Assembly: GCF_013823385.1 (NCBI RefSeq)
Contig: NZ_PNMA01000017.1
Span: 20,810 to 84,809, forward strand
DNA from: Hyphomonas sp.
GTDB taxonomy: Bacteria; Pseudomonadota; Alphaproteobacteria; Caulobacterales; Hyphomonadaceae
Direction of reading: 5' to 3'
Length of the DNA stretch: 64,000 nt
The notes under the pieces are model-generated. The model did no database searches. It was given only the letters and a program-made list of their open reading frames with translations, and was not told where the DNA came from. The translations under genes were made by a program, and so were the position numbers. This document shows, piece by piece, positions 1 through 9,107 of the stretch (the first letter of the stretch is position 1; every line of letters starts with the position of its first letter).

Positions 1-1788
1 ACCCTGCGCCACAAGGCTGTCATGGGTGCCCTCTTCGACGATCCGGCCATGCTCCATCACCAGGATACGGTCGGCCCGGCGAACGGTGGACAGGCGGTGG
101 GCGATCACGATCGTCGTGCGCCCTTCGGCGGCATTCTCGATCGCCCGGCGTACGGCCGCTTCGCTTTCGGAATCGAGCGCCGAGGTCGCCTCATCCAGCA
201 GCAGCACCGGCGCATTGCGCACCAGTGCCCGGGCGAGCGCAATCCGCTGGCGCTGGCCGCCCGAAAGGCTGCGCCCCTTCTGCCCAAGCTCGGTCGCCAG
301 GCCTTCCTTTTCATCGAGGAAGCCCATCGCTTCGGCCATCCGCGCGGCCTGCTCAAGGATCGCGTCATCGGCGCGCTCGTCGCCAAAGCGGATATTGTCG
401 GCGGCCGAGCCGGTGAACAGCGCGGCCTCTTGCGGCGCATAGGCGAAACACCGGCGCCAGTCATGCGGCTCGGCCTCCGTCGATGCCACGCCGTCCAGCC
501 GGATTTGCCCCGCCTGCGGATCAAACAGGCGCAGCGCCAGCCGGAACACGGTCGTCTTCCCCGCCCCGCTTGGCCCCACCAGGGCAACAAACTCCCCCGG
601 CTTCACATCCAGCGAGAAGTCTTCCAGCGCCGCCACGCTCTCCTCGCCATAGCGGAACGACACCCTGTCAAAGGTCAGCGCGCCAGGCCCCTTGGCGGGC
701 AGCGGCTTGGGATTGGCCGGGGCGGAAATCTCCGGCACTGCGCGCAGCACTTCGGCCGCCCGGTCCGCTGCGCCGGCTGCCCGCATCACCTCGCCATAGA
801 CTTCCGCCAGCATCCCGAAGCCCGATCCGGCATAAGCGGCATAAAGCACCATCGTGGCAAGATCGCCAAAGCTCATCTCGCCGCTCGCCACCGCCCGCGC
901 GCCCAGCCACAGAACGCCGGTAAAGCCGCCGAACAGCAGAACGGAAACCAGCACGATCATGATCGCCCGCGCGCCCGTCCGGCGCATCGCGGCGGCAAAG
1001 GTTGCCTCCACTGCGCGCTCAAAGGCCGAAAGCTGGCCCGCCTCGCGGCCATAGGCCTGGACAAGCTCGATGGAGTCGAGCGTCTCGGCCGCTTCTGCGC
1101 CCGCGTCCGCCAGGCGCGACTGAGCCTGGTTGGACATCTTCCGGATCGTCCGCCCGATGATCATCACCGGCAGGATCGCCACCGGCAACATCGCCAGCAG
1201 CGTCAGTCCCAGCTGCCAGTTCACCGCCAGCATCAGCGCCAGCGCGCCGGTGGTTGTCATCAGCGTTCGCGCCGCCAGTGAGGCCGACGATCCGAGGAAC
1301 GTCTCCAGGAGCGTGATGTCCGCCGTCAGCCGGGAGACGGCTTCGCCCGAGCGCATCTTGGCGTGATAGGCAGGCGAGAGCTTCAGGAGATGGGCATAAA
1401 TGTCCCGGCGCAGGTCAGCGGCAATCCGTTCGCCGAAGCGGGCAACAAAATAGAAGCGGATCGCGCCCAGGATGCCCGAGCCGACGGCGGCCGCAAACAC
1501 CCAGAGGAAGGCCTGATCGATCAGCGCCTTGAGCAGCGCCGGGTCCTGCCCTGCCCGCTGCCCGGCATCGGCTGCCCGGCCGAGCAGCATGGGGATCGCC
1601 AGGCTGAGCACGGCCGCGGCCACCAGGAAGACCAGGGCCACGGTAACCGTGATCCAGTGCCGCCGGGCATAGGGCCATAGCAGCGCCAGCGGCTTCAGGC
1701 TGCGTCCGCGCGGACGGGCAATGGCTTCCCCGCCTTCAGGCAGGGTTGTGCGGCGATCATCCACGATACTGGGGCTGGAATCGGCCAT
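1..1788 (-). CDS. ABC exporter, fused permease and ATPase (MsbA/ABCB type), 3' end cut off
   Basis: Half-transporter with an N-terminal membrane domain followed by a nucleotide-binding domain; about 596 codons lie in the window and only the last few residues should be missing. The ATPase half shows a Walker A (GPSGAGKTT), the signature LSGGQRQR, a Walker B followed by DEATSALD, and an H-loop region just before the edge. The N-terminus begins MADSSPSIVDD, chosen because the reading frame opens there at ATG 1788 and reaches the first membrane helix (after WPYARRHW) about 30 residues later. Family members dimerise in the inner membrane and export lipids or hydrophobic compounds; the exact substrate cannot be read from sequence. 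No neighbour on the same strand links it to a pathway. The frame stays open to base 1. Confidence 0.9.
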   Translation of the reverse strand, partial: MADSSPSIVDDRRTTLPEGGEAIARPRGRSLKPLALLWPYARRHWITVTVALVFLVAAAVLSLAIPMLLGRAADAGQRAGQDPALLKALIDQAFLWVFAAAVGSGILGAIRFYFVARFGERIAADLRRDIYAHLLKLSPAYHAKMRSGEAVSRLTADITLLETFLGSSASLAARTLMTTTGALALMLAVNWQLGLTLLAMLPVAILPVMIIGRTIRKMSNQAQSRLADAGAEAAETLDSIELVQAYGREAGQLSAFERAVEATFAAAMRRTGARAIMIVLVSVLLFGGFTGVLWLGARAVASGEMSFGDLATMVLYAAYAGSGFGMLAEVYGEVMRAAGAADRAAEVLRAVPEISAPANPKPLPAKGPGALTFDRVSFRYGEESVAALEDFSLDVKPGEFVALVGPSGAGKTTVFRLALRLFDPQAGQIRLDGVASTEAEPHDWRRCFAYAPQEAALFTGSAADNIRFGDERADDAILEQAARMAEAMGFLDEKEGLATELGQKGRSLSGGQRQRIALARALVRNAPVLLLDEATSALDSESEAAVRRAIENAAEGRTTIVIAHRLSTVRRADRILVMEHGRIVEEGTHDSLVAQG

Positions 1789-1960
1789 CGGCCTGTCGTT
1801 TCTCCCTTTCGGACCGGCGGGCGCCGAATCCCTGTCAGCGCCTCTTGCGGGCGCCAAGCCTTTCCCTTATACGGCCCACTTCTAATTCCGGCTGAGACAT
1901 GCCAGCGCACCCAGCTGCGTCAACCCGTTGCGAACCGTTTATGAGAGAGAGGCCCAGGCC

Positions 1961-2179
1961 ATGAAAAAAGAAGGGCATCCCGACTATCACTTCATCACCG
2001 TGGTGATGACAGATGGCACCGAGTACCAGACCCGTTCCACCTGGGGCAAAGAGGGTGACCGCATGGTGCTCGACATCGACCCGAAAGTGCACCCGGCCTG
2101 GACCGGCGGCGAGGGCAAGTCCCTGGACCGCGGCGGCCGCGTTTCGCGCTTCAAGGACAAGTTCAAAGGCTTCGTGTAA
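1961..2179 (+). CDS. rpmE: 50S ribosomal protein bL31
   Basis: A 72-residue basic protein beginning [10 protein letters not shown], matching the bL31 pattern: a short N-terminal HPDYH segment, a central TRSTW motif and a C-terminal [10 protein letters not shown] stretch. It is the form without the CxxC zinc knuckle. An in-frame ATG exists 33 bases upstream, but the family normally starts at this Met, and a purine-rich GAGAGAGG sits at the right distance in front of it. Transcribed alone, divergently from the ABC exporter, and closed by a strong intrinsic terminator. Confidence 0.95.
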   Translation: MKKEGHPDYHFITVVMTDGTEYQTRSTWGKEGDRMVLDIDPKVHPAWTGGEGKSLDRGGRVSRFKDKFKGFV

Positions 2180-2210
2180 GGCTTTCTGCTTCTACGCGAT
2201 GTGTAGCGTG

Positions 2211-2246
2211 AAAAACCCCGGCCTTCTGGCCGGGGTTTTTTCTTTG
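2211..2246 (+). terminator. Intrinsic terminator of rpmE
   Basis: Perfect 8-bp stem CCCCGGCC/GGCCGGGG around a TTCT loop, followed by six T residues, 30 bases after the rpmE stop. Confidence 0.92.
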
Positions 2247-2356
2247 CCCCGAAGAAATCACGATTCTTCCGGAAGTTGACATGGCCGCGCCCTCGCAATG
2301 ACCCGCTCACTCCGGATGGAAGAGGCTCACTCCTCTTTCTCATCTGGATATGTCTC

Positions 2357-3751
2357 ATGACCGAACCGTCCCCTGATTTGCCTTCCCCGTTCACCCTGCC
2401 TCTGCCGGAGCGCTCAGCGGGGTTGAAACTGATCCTTGTCTGCGGCCTCGCCCTGCTGATGGCGATCCCGGCGCTCTTCATTTACAGCGTGGTACGCGAA
2501 CGCACGCTCGGCCAGATGCAAGCTTTCGCGGCCGTCAGTGATGGCGTTGGCGGGCAACAAGCCGTGCTTGGGCCGGTCATCTCGGTTCCGTTCGAGCATG
2601 CCCCATCCGCCCAGCGTGGGCAGCAGAAAGCCTATGGCATCGCTGTGATCTATCCCGAGACAGGCAGCGCCACCGCTGAGGTCAAGGTGGAAGAGCGCAA
2701 ACGCGGGCTCTACCTCATTCCGGTGTTTGAAGCGGGCATCCATTTCACAGCCCGGTTCGATACAAATGCGATCCGGGATACACTACCCCGCGACGCCGTT
2801 CCCCTCTGGCATGAGGCCCGCCTGCTGACCGGCGTCAGCGACACGCGGGGCATTCGGGACGAAGTTGCGGTCACGGTAAACGGCCGCAAGCTGATGATGG
2901 AGCCCGTGGACCCCCAGACCAGGGAACCGGGCAGCTTTGCCATCGCCCCGCGCGCTTCGGTTTCTCTTGCGGGTGCCCGGCTCATCAACCTTGATACGGC
3001 AACCGGCCCGCTGACGGTGACAAGTCAGCTGAAGCTCAGCGGCGCCGAACGGCTGACAGTCGGCCCCTTTGCCAAGGACACATCCTTCAGCCTCTCCAGC
3101 AACTGGCCGGACCCGAGTTTCACCGGCGGCGTTCTTCCGCTGACGCATACCGCCGGCAAGGCGGAAACCGGATTTGAAGCCGCCTGGAGAGTTGCCTATC
3201 TGGCGCGCGGCATTCCGGGTTCCGGAACAGACCTCAATCTTGCCGATGTCACATCGCAGAACCAGCGTGAGATGGGTGTCCGGTTCATGCGGGAAGCCAA
3301 CCCCTATCAGAGCGTGGAACGTGCCCTGAAATACTGTGTCATGTTCGTGGGCCTCGTTTTCCTTGCCTACTTTCTGCTGGAAATCATGAGCGCGGCACGC
3401 GCGCACCCGGCGCAGTATCTGCTTGTGGGTCTGGCACAGTCGGTCTTCTACCTGCTGCTATTGGCCTTTGCCGAGCGGATCGGATTTGATGGCGCCTTTG
3501 CACTTGCCGCCGGAATGACGGTTGCCCTGACTTCAGGCTATGCTGCCAGCGTTTTCCGGTCGGCGTATTACGCCCTCAAGGCACTAGTGATCCTCTCGGC
3601 AATTTACGGGCTGCTCTATGCCCTGATGCGCGCCGAAGGCTTCGCCCTGCTGGCCGGCGCTCTGGCAAGCTTTGCGGCCATCGGCCTCACCATGTTCGTC
3701 ACACGGAACATCGACTGGTATGGCAGCCGGAAACCGGTTGCCATGAGCTGA
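2357..3751 (+). CDS. creD: CreD family inner-membrane protein
   Basis: 464-residue membrane protein with the CreD (PF06123) layout: a cytoplasmic N-terminus, one helix at about residues 25-45 (LKLILVCGLALLMAIPALFI), a large periplasmic domain to about residue 340, then five closely packed C-terminal helices. The VRERT segment straight after the first helix and the SVERALKYCVMFVGLVF entry into the helix bundle are typical. The start MTEPSPDLP was preferred over an in-frame ATG 81 bases upstream because that one overlaps the untranslated spacer; neither has a strong Shine-Dalgarno site. In enterobacteria CreD belongs to the CreBC regulon and affects envelope integrity and colicin or beta-lactam tolerance; no creBC is present here, so its regulation is unknown. 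Confidence 0.9.
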   Translation: MTEPSPDLPSPFTLPLPERSAGLKLILVCGLALLMAIPALFIYSVVRERTLGQMQAFAAVSDGVGGQQAVLGPVISVPFEHAPSAQRGQQKAYGIAVIYPETGSATAEVKVEERKRGLYLIPVFEAGIHFTARFDTNAIRDTLPRDAVPLWHEARLLTGVSDTRGIRDEVAVTVNGRKLMMEPVDPQTREPGSFAIAPRASVSLAGARLINLDTATGPLTVTSQLKLSGAERLTVGPFAKDTSFSLSSNWPDPSFTGGVLPLTHTAGKAETGFEAAWRVAYLARGIPGSGTDLNLADVTSQNQREMGVRFMREANPYQSVERALKYCVMFVGLVFLAYFLLEIMSAARAHPAQYLLVGLAQSVFYLLLLAFAERIGFDGAFALAAGMTVALTSGYAASVFRSAYYALKALVILSAIYGLLYALMRAEGFALLAGALASFAAIGLTMFVTRNIDWYGSRKPVAMS

Positions 3752-3761
3752 AACCTCCCAG

Positions 3762-3788
3762 CCCTGGCGGGTACGCCTGCCAGGGTTT
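3762..3788 (+). terminator. Hairpin terminator between creD and the converging glycosyltransferase gene
   Basis: Stem CCCTGGCGGG/CCTGCCAGGG (one G-T pair) with a TACG loop, then TTT. It lies between two converging genes and may serve both directions. Confidence 0.7.
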
Positions 3789-3799
3789 CCCCACCCGGC

Positions 3800-4612
3800 T
3801 CACCGTCGCAGGGCTAGAACCAGCCCGATGAAGGGAACGGCCACTTCCACCATCGCCCGCTCAAGCGGGCTTTTGGCAAACTTCCGGAAGTAACGCCCCA
3901 GGCTGCGGGCCTTCTGCTGCTGCACGAAGGCCGAGGGCACATCGGATGTGGAGGTGTAATGCAGCGCGCCGGCGAGCGGCTGGTAGATTACGCTGCCTCC
4001 GGCCTCGATGGCGCGGCGGCAGAGATCAACGTCCTCCACATGCAGGAAATAGGCTTCATCGAAACCGCCGAGCTGCTCGAAATCGGCCCGGCGCATGAGG
4101 AAGAAGGCGCCGGATATCGCCCCAATAGGCACCGGCCCGGGCGGTGGGGGCTCATTCTCCAGCGTCCAGCGGGAAAGGCCGAGCGCGGCGCTCAGCGTCA
4201 GCGTGGTGCGCCGGGCGCCGCGCTGTTCGCGCCCGTCGACGCCGAAGATGCGCCCGCCCGCTATTGCCGGCGCCGGCGCGCCCTCCAGCGCGGCCGCAAG
4301 CTGGCCCACCGAGCCACGCCGGATCACACAGTCGGGATTGATCACCAGCAGCTGCTCAGCGGCCGTTTCGCGGGCCAACCGGTTGACCGCCGCGCCAAAG
4401 CCCGGATTGTCCAGCCTCAGCAGCTTCGCCCGCCCGCCACAGGCGGTCACAAAGCCATCGAGCCAGGCCTGAACTTCGGGCGGGTTTCCGTTGTCCGCGA
4501 TCACGATCTCGGAAACTGCCGGGTCGGCTTTCAGCGCATAGAGGCATTCGGTGAGCCGCGGACCGGTATGATAGGTCACGACCAGGGCAGCGGTCTGCGC
4601 GGGGGCGCTCAT
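3800..4612 (-). CDS. Family 2 glycosyltransferase (rhamnosyltransferase-like)
   Basis: 270-residue GT-A fold enzyme. The nucleotide-binding start VVTYHTG is at residues 11-17, the EIVIADNG strand at 35-42, the metal-binding region INPDCV at 91-96, and the acceptor/catalytic block GGFDEAYFLHVEDVDLCRR in the C-terminal third; a short hydrophobic C-terminus follows. These are the marks of GT2 enzymes that add sugars (often rhamnose) to cell-surface glycans. The ATG overlaps the stop of the O-antigen-ligase-like gene by four bases, so the two are translationally coupled and probably act in one surface-polysaccharide pathway. Donor and acceptor are not predictable. Confidence 0.88.
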   Translation of the reverse strand: MSAPAQTAALVVTYHTGPRLTECLYALKADPAVSEIVIADNGNPPEVQAWLDGFVTACGGRAKLLRLDNPGFGAAVNRLARETAAEQLLVINPDCVIRRGSVGQLAAALEGAPAPAIAGGRIFGVDGREQRGARRTTLTLSAALGLSRWTLENEPPPPGPVPIGAISGAFFLMRRADFEQLGGFDEAYFLHVEDVDLCRRAIEAGGSVIYQPLAGALHYTSTSDVPSAFVQQQKARSLGRYFRKFAKSPLERAMVEVAVPFIGLVLALRR

Positions 4613-5883
4613 TCAGCCGCCTTGCCGCTGCGATGGAGCAGGATGAGCATGGCAACGGCAAGGGCAAGCCCAGACCAGAACGCTTCGTTCCATACGCTGT
4701 AGGAGAAGTTGAAGATACTGAAGGTGGCGCCCGCCATGCCGGCAATGGCGAAGCGGATTTCCGGACGCAGCTGCGAGGGGCGCGGCAGGCGGAACCCGAT
4801 CACCGTGATGGCAAAGGCGGCCAGCATCGCCCCGACAAAGCCGGTCTCGGCCCAGATCTGCAGCGGCATATTGTGGGGATGCCCCGGCACGACGGGGAAT
4901 TTTTTCCAGAATTCGGGGAGCTGCGCTGCCCAGGCCGGATAGTCAGCATAGGTCTCGCGCCATGTCCGGGTGGCCATCAGGCCGTGGCCCGTATAGGGCG
5001 CCTCCCCGATACGGTTCATCACCACCTCCCAGGACCAGAAACGGGACCGGAAAGACGGCGGCAGGATACTGTCCAGACCAGTCATCAGGCGGATGAACAG
5101 GCTGACCAGCAACGGCGCAGCCGCGAGATGTCCCGCAATGGCGCCAAACAGCCAGCGATAGCCGGTCTCGGGCAGCAGGCGGATCAGCAGGAAAGCGCCG
5201 AGCATGCCGCAGACGGCAAAGACGGCGGCATGATTGTCCGTCATCAGGGCGGCAAAAACCGTCAGCAGCACCAGGCCCGAAGCCCCCAGAAGACCGGCCC
5301 GGTCGCCCCGCGCGCCGAGCGCTGCGGCGAGGATCGGCAGAACCACCGCGAAGAGGTTGGTGTTGCGGCCGATATTCTGGACGCCGTTGACAACATCGCT
5401 GGGGTCATCGCCGTAAAGGAGTCTCAGCACCGGGCCAGAGGCCAGCGCCGAGATGAAAACCAGCGCGCCCTGCAGGGCCAGAACGCCATAGATCCATTTG
5501 CGTGTGCGCGGCCCCAGCTCGGAGCGCATCGCCCCGGCAATCGTCAGCATGGCGAATACGGCTGTGAGCACCACAATCAGGCTGCGCGCGCCGATGGCGA
5601 AGTTGCCTTCAAGCAGATTGCCGCTGACCAGCCGGCTTGTGGCGGGCGACCAGACCTCGCTGATGGCCGCCCAGCCGATGAAGGCAATGGCAAAGATGGC
5701 ATAGAGGGTGGGCGGAATGCGGGGGCGCGCCAGGATCAGCGCGGTAATCCCCGTCACCCCGAGAAGCGGCGCAAAGCCAAGCGTTCCCAGCACGGCCAGA
5801 AGCGGCCAGAGCAGAAGCAGTCCGGCAAAGACAGGTCCGTAAGCCATTCTGCTCACTCTGGCCGTTGAGGACGGGGTTGTCAC
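4609..5883 (-). CDS. O-antigen ligase/polymerase-like membrane protein (Wzy/WaaL superfamily)
   Basis: 424 residues, strongly hydrophobic, about ten membrane segments with one long periplasmic loop at roughly residues 270-340 containing GHGLMATRTWRE and GHPHNMPLQIWAETG. The H-x-HN-x-x-LQ-x-WAETG pattern is the classical Wzy_C signature found in O-antigen ligases and some polymerases. It starts six bases after the thrS stop and overlaps the glycosyltransferase, giving a thrS/ligase/GT run on one strand. A role in joining or polymerising a surface glycan is inferred from family and neighbour; ligase cannot be told from polymerase here. Confidence 0.85.
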   Translation of the reverse strand: MTTPSSTARVSRMAYGPVFAGLLLLWPLLAVLGTLGFAPLLGVTGITALILARPRIPPTLYAIFAIAFIGWAAISEVWSPATSRLVSGNLLEGNFAIGARSLIVVLTAVFAMLTIAGAMRSELGPRTRKWIYGVLALQGALVFISALASGPVLRLLYGDDPSDVVNGVQNIGRNTNLFAVVLPILAAALGARGDRAGLLGASGLVLLTVFAALMTDNHAAVFAVCGMLGAFLLIRLLPETGYRWLFGAIAGHLAAAPLLVSLFIRLMTGLDSILPPSFRSRFWSWEVVMNRIGEAPYTGHGLMATRTWRETYADYPAWAAQLPEFWKKFPVVPGHPHNMPLQIWAETGFVGAMLAAFAITVIGFRLPRPSQLRPEIRFAIAGMAGATFSIFNFSYSVWNEAFWSGLALAVAMLILLHRSGKAAE

Positions 5884-5889
5884 CGCCCC

Positions 5890-7872
5890 TTAGCTGCGCG
5901 CGCGCTTCAGATCAGGCGGAAGGGCTTCCTCTGCCAGCGAAATGAGCGCTTCTTCCAGCGAGAGGATCTGCTGGCCGTTCGAGCCAAGCCGGCGCAGTGC
6001 CACCTTGCGCTCATCAGCCTCCCGCGCGCCGACCACCGCAATGACCGGAACCTTCTGCATGGAATGTTCCCGGACCTTGTAGTTGATCGTCTCATTGCGC
6101 CGGTCGACTTCCGCCCGCAGCCCTGCCTTGCGCAGCTCGGCGGCGACTTCTTCGGCATAGCTGCCGGCAGCATCATCGGAGATCGCCGCGACGACGACCT
6201 GAACCGGCGCCAGCCAGATCGGGAAAGCCCCGGCGAACTCTTCGATCAGGATACCGATGAAGCGCTCCATGGAGCCGAGGATCGCCCGGTGCAGCATCAC
6301 GGGGCGCTGCTTGGAGCCGTCAGAAGCTATATACTCAGCCCCCAGACGTTCGGGCAGAACATAATCGAGCTGGAGCGTGCCGCATTGCCAGACCCGGCCG
6401 ATGGCGTCCGTCAGCTGGAATTCGAGCTTGGGCCCGTAGAAGGCGCCCTCCCCCGGCAGCAGCTCGCAGGGCAGGCCCGCGGCATCGACCGCCGCCTTGA
6501 GGCCGGCCTCGGCCCGGTCCCATGTCGCGTCATCACCCGCGCGCACGTCCGGGCGCGTGGAAAGTTTTACCGCGATCTTCTCGAAGCCGAAGTCGCGGTA
6601 GACGCTTTCGAGCAGGCGGCAGAACTGGATCGACTCTTCCACAATCTGGTCTTCGCGGCAGAAGATGTGCGCGTCGTCCTGCGTGAACTGGCGCACGCGC
6701 ATGATGCCGTGAATGGCCCCGTGCGGCTCGTTCCGGTGGCAGCACCCGAACTCGGCGAGGCGCAGCGGCAGGTCGCGGTAGGATTTCTGGCCCGACTTGA
6801 ACACCTCGACATGCGCCGGGCAGTTCATCGGCTTCAGCGCCATCAGCTTGGCGTCCTCCGGCACGGAGATTTCCACGCCCTCATCGCCCGCCGGAATGAA
6901 ATCCGGAACGATGAACATGTTCTCGCGATACTTTCCCCAGTGGCCGGACTTTTCCCACTGGACGGAGTCCATCAGCTGCGGCGTCTTGATTTCCTCATAA
7001 CCCGACGCGTCGAGGCGCCGGCGCATATAGGCCTCGATCTGGCGCCAGACCTGGAAGCCGTTGGGATGCCAGAAGACAGAGCCAGCCGCCGCCATGCCGT
7101 CGAGGTGGAAGAGATCAAGTTGCGCGCCGAGTTTCCGGTGATCGCGCTTTTCGGCCTCTTCCAGGCGGTGGAGATGTTCCTTGAGGTCTTTCTCATTCGC
7201 CCAGGCCGTGCCGTACATGCGCTGGAGCATCTCGTTGCGATGGTCCCCGCGCCAATAGGCACCGGCAAGCTTCATCAGCTTGAACGCCTTGGGCAGTTTG
7301 CCCGTGGACGGAAGATGCGGGCCGCGGCAAAGATCGAACCAGTTGCCTTGTTTGTAAACTGTGATGGCTTCGCCCGGCGGGATGATGTCGTCGATGATCT
7401 GGGCCTTGTAGTCTTCGCCGATACGCTTGAACTCCGCGATGGCGGCGTCCTTGTCCCAGACTTCTCGGATGATCGGATAATCGGCGTCGACGATCTCGCG
7501 CATCTTGGCTTCGATCTTTTCGAACTCGTCCGTGGAGAAAGGCTCCTTCCGCGCAAAGTCGTAATAGAAGCCGTCATCGATGACCGGGCCGATCGTCACC
7601 TGGGCATCGGGATAAAGCTCCTGCACAGCTTGAGCGAGGACGTGGGCGGCGTCATGACGGATGAGCTCGAGACCTTCAGGGTCTCGGTCCGTGATGATGG
7701 CGACATTGGCGTCACCTTCCAGCGGGCGGACAAGGTCCCACATCTGGCCGTCAACCTTGGCGGCAAGGGCTTTCTTGGCGAGGGATTTGGAGATCGACTC
7801 GGCAACGTCCAGCGGCGAAGCGCCGTCCTGGTATTCGCGTTTCGAGCCATCGGGCAGCGTGACTTGGATCAT
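5890..7872 (-). CDS. thrS: Threonyl-tRNA synthetase
   Basis: 660 residues, the usual bacterial length. Domains in order: TGS domain (residues 1-60, [17 protein letters not shown]), the N2 editing domain with HDAAHVLA and [13 protein letters not shown], a class II catalytic core with MNCPAHV (zinc cysteine), [11 protein letters not shown] and [13 protein letters not shown], motif 3 in [13 protein letters not shown], and the C-terminal anticodon-binding domain starting near [10 protein letters not shown]. It charges tRNA-Thr in the cytosol and clears mischarged serine. A nested inverted repeat lies about 150 bases upstream. It appears to head a run that continues into the O-antigen-ligase-like gene only six bases downstream. 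Confidence 0.98.
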   Translation of the reverse strand: MIQVTLPDGSKREYQDGASPLDVAESISKSLAKKALAAKVDGQMWDLVRPLEGDANVAIITDRDPEGLELIRHDAAHVLAQAVQELYPDAQVTIGPVIDDGFYYDFARKEPFSTDEFEKIEAKMREIVDADYPIIREVWDKDAAIAEFKRIGEDYKAQIIDDIIPPGEAITVYKQGNWFDLCRGPHLPSTGKLPKAFKLMKLAGAYWRGDHRNEMLQRMYGTAWANEKDLKEHLHRLEEAEKRDHRKLGAQLDLFHLDGMAAAGSVFWHPNGFQVWRQIEAYMRRRLDASGYEEIKTPQLMDSVQWEKSGHWGKYRENMFIVPDFIPAGDEGVEISVPEDAKLMALKPMNCPAHVEVFKSGQKSYRDLPLRLAEFGCCHRNEPHGAIHGIMRVRQFTQDDAHIFCREDQIVEESIQFCRLLESVYRDFGFEKIAVKLSTRPDVRAGDDATWDRAEAGLKAAVDAAGLPCELLPGEGAFYGPKLEFQLTDAIGRVWQCGTLQLDYVLPERLGAEYIASDGSKQRPVMLHRAILGSMERFIGILIEEFAGAFPIWLAPVQVVVAAISDDAAGSYAEEVAAELRKAGLRAEVDRRNETINYKVREHSMQKVPVIAVVGAREADERKVALRRLGSNGQQILSLEEALISLAEEALPPDLKRARS

Positions 7873-8026
7873 GGGTCTTTGGTTTCTTTGGCGGGCTGCG
7901 GAACGGCATGTTCCTGCAGGAAAATCTGGGAATCCGGCTAAGGTTTCTGGCGGGCCGTGATTAACGCGGCTTTACCGGAAATCCTACCCCGTTTTCAGGG
8001 CAGCCGGGACGGCTCATCTTGTGCGG

Positions 8027-8074
8027 GTGCATGAACGGGGCGCGCTGGCGCGCTTTCAGGAGTGCGTCATGCAC
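8027..8074 (-). other. Nested inverted repeat between yidD and thrS
   Basis: Outer arms GTGCATGA (8027-8034) and TCATGCAC (8067-8074) enclose a second palindrome, GCGCGC-TG-GCGCGC (8040-8053). There is no T-run on either strand, so it is a poor intrinsic terminator. It could be part of the thrS leader or a protein-binding site; function is unknown. Confidence 0.45.
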
Positions 8075-8135
8075 CCTGACGAGTTCGCGGGGTCAGCCCG
8101 GTGAGAAAGAAACCTGCGTTCATGGGGCTCATATG

Positions 8136-8468
8136 TCACGCCTCGGGCGGGGTTTCAACCAGGCCGCCGGAACCGTCTCTGGGGCCCGATTTCCAGTCGC
8201 CATAGCGCCAGGGCTGCCAGAACGGTACGGCGGGTTTCGTTTCCGGGGGCGGGTCGATGCCATGGCTGCCGCCGGGCCGGCAGCGGATGAAGCGGGCAAG
8301 CGCCATCCACCCCCCTGCCCACCAGCCATGCCGGGCGACGCATTCGGCGCCATATTCACTGCAGGTGGGGTGGTGCTGGCAGCGGGCGCCGAAAAGCTGC
8401 AGCGCCTGGCTCGGGCCATGCTTGTAGATGGCAAGGAGCACATAGGCCGTGCGCCGGCGCAGGGACAT
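8136..8468 (-). CDS. yidD: Membrane protein insertion efficiency factor YidD
   Basis: 110-residue YidD-family protein. The core is intact: an N-terminal amphipathic stretch (LAIYKHGPSQAL), the cysteine block CQHHPTCSEYG, GWWAGGWMALARFIRCRP and a GGSHGIDPPP tail motif. YidD is a small peripheral inner-membrane protein that helps the Sec/YidC route of membrane protein insertion. The C-terminal extension after the DPPP motif is longer than in E. coli. The start codon shares one base with the stop of the upstream scaffold gene (TGATG), so both are read from one message. Confidence 0.95.
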   Translation of the reverse strand: MSLRRRTAYVLLAIYKHGPSQALQLFGARCQHHPTCSEYGAECVARHGWWAGGWMALARFIRCRPGGSHGIDPPPETKPAVPFWQPWRYGDWKSGPRDGSGGLVETPPEA

Positions 8469-8911
8469 CAGACATCCGCCCGCGCGGCGAGGGCGTGGTC
8501 TATGGCGGCCACGGCCGCTTCGAAGGCGAGCAGCGTGGAGGCGTGGCGGGGCGGATAATCGGCCACGGGTTCCAGATGGCGCAGTTCCCAGAAGCGGCCT
8601 TCGGGCGGCGGGCCGCCTTCCTTCAGCATGGCGCGCAGCGCCTCAAGGGCGGCGCGGATTTCGCTGACCGTTGCGCCAACCGCATTGGCCGAGAGGATGG
8701 AGGTAGCCGCCTGCCCCAGCGCGCAGGCCTTGGGATCAACGGCGATGGCGGTAACTGTCTCGCCGGCCGCATCCAGCGTCAGGGCCACATGCACGGTCGA
8801 GCCGCAGACGCGCGAGACTTTCAGCGCCTGCCCCTCCGCGCCCGCAAGCTGGCCGACATTCGGGATGTCGGCAGCGAGTTCGAGGATGCGGTTGTGATAA
8901 AGCTCGCTCAT
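8468..8911 (-). CDS. IscU/NifU-like iron-sulfur cluster scaffold protein
   Basis: 147 residues with the NifU N-terminal fold: LYHNRILELAADIPN at the start, a first cysteine in VCGST (about residue 37) and a second in KACALGQAA (about residue 63). The third ligand cysteine expected near the C-terminal helix is missing; the place reads YPPRHASTLLAF, with His and Ser instead. This form is common beside yidD in alphaproteobacteria and may work as a carrier or in a different metal role from housekeeping IscU. No cysteine desulfurase or ferredoxin is adjacent. It overlaps yidD by one base. Confidence 0.85.
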   Translation of the reverse strand: MSELYHNRILELAADIPNVGQLAGAEGQALKVSRVCGSTVHVALTLDAAGETVTAIAVDPKACALGQAATSILSANAVGATVSEIRAALEALRAMLKEGGPPPEGRFWELRHLEPVADYPPRHASTLLAFEAAVAAIDHALAARADV

Positions 8912-8954
8912 GGCTGCCTAGATGGCCCGGCCGGACTTCACCGGCAAGAGGCGA

Positions 8955-9002
8955 GAAAAAAGGCCTGCCGGGCCGGTCTCTGGAGACACAGGCCGGCAGG
9001 CC
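8955..9002 (-). terminator. Intrinsic terminator downstream of the exoD unit
   Basis: Perfect 10-bp stem GGCCTGCCGG/CCGGCAGGCC (8962-8971 with 8993-9002). Read on the minus strand it is followed directly by a run of six U residues. It closes the cysS/phosphatase/exoD run. Confidence 0.85.
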
Positions 9003-9107
9003 CAAAGGCGAGAGGTGGAGAAATGAGGCCGAAGGCCATGAGGGGTCGATGCCCGCCCCATGCCCTAGGGTCAACTTAACGATTGGAGAGGCTTGGCAGC
9101 CCGTATT

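Noticed and set aside
22..1281. Long plus-strand open frame of about 420 codons opposite the ABC exporter
   Set aside because: GC-rich shadow frame; Arg/His/Gln-rich without domains, and the opposite strand has a full ABC ATPase with all motifs.
6064..7941. 625-codon open frame on the plus strand
   Set aside because: Lies exactly opposite thrS; no family resemblance.
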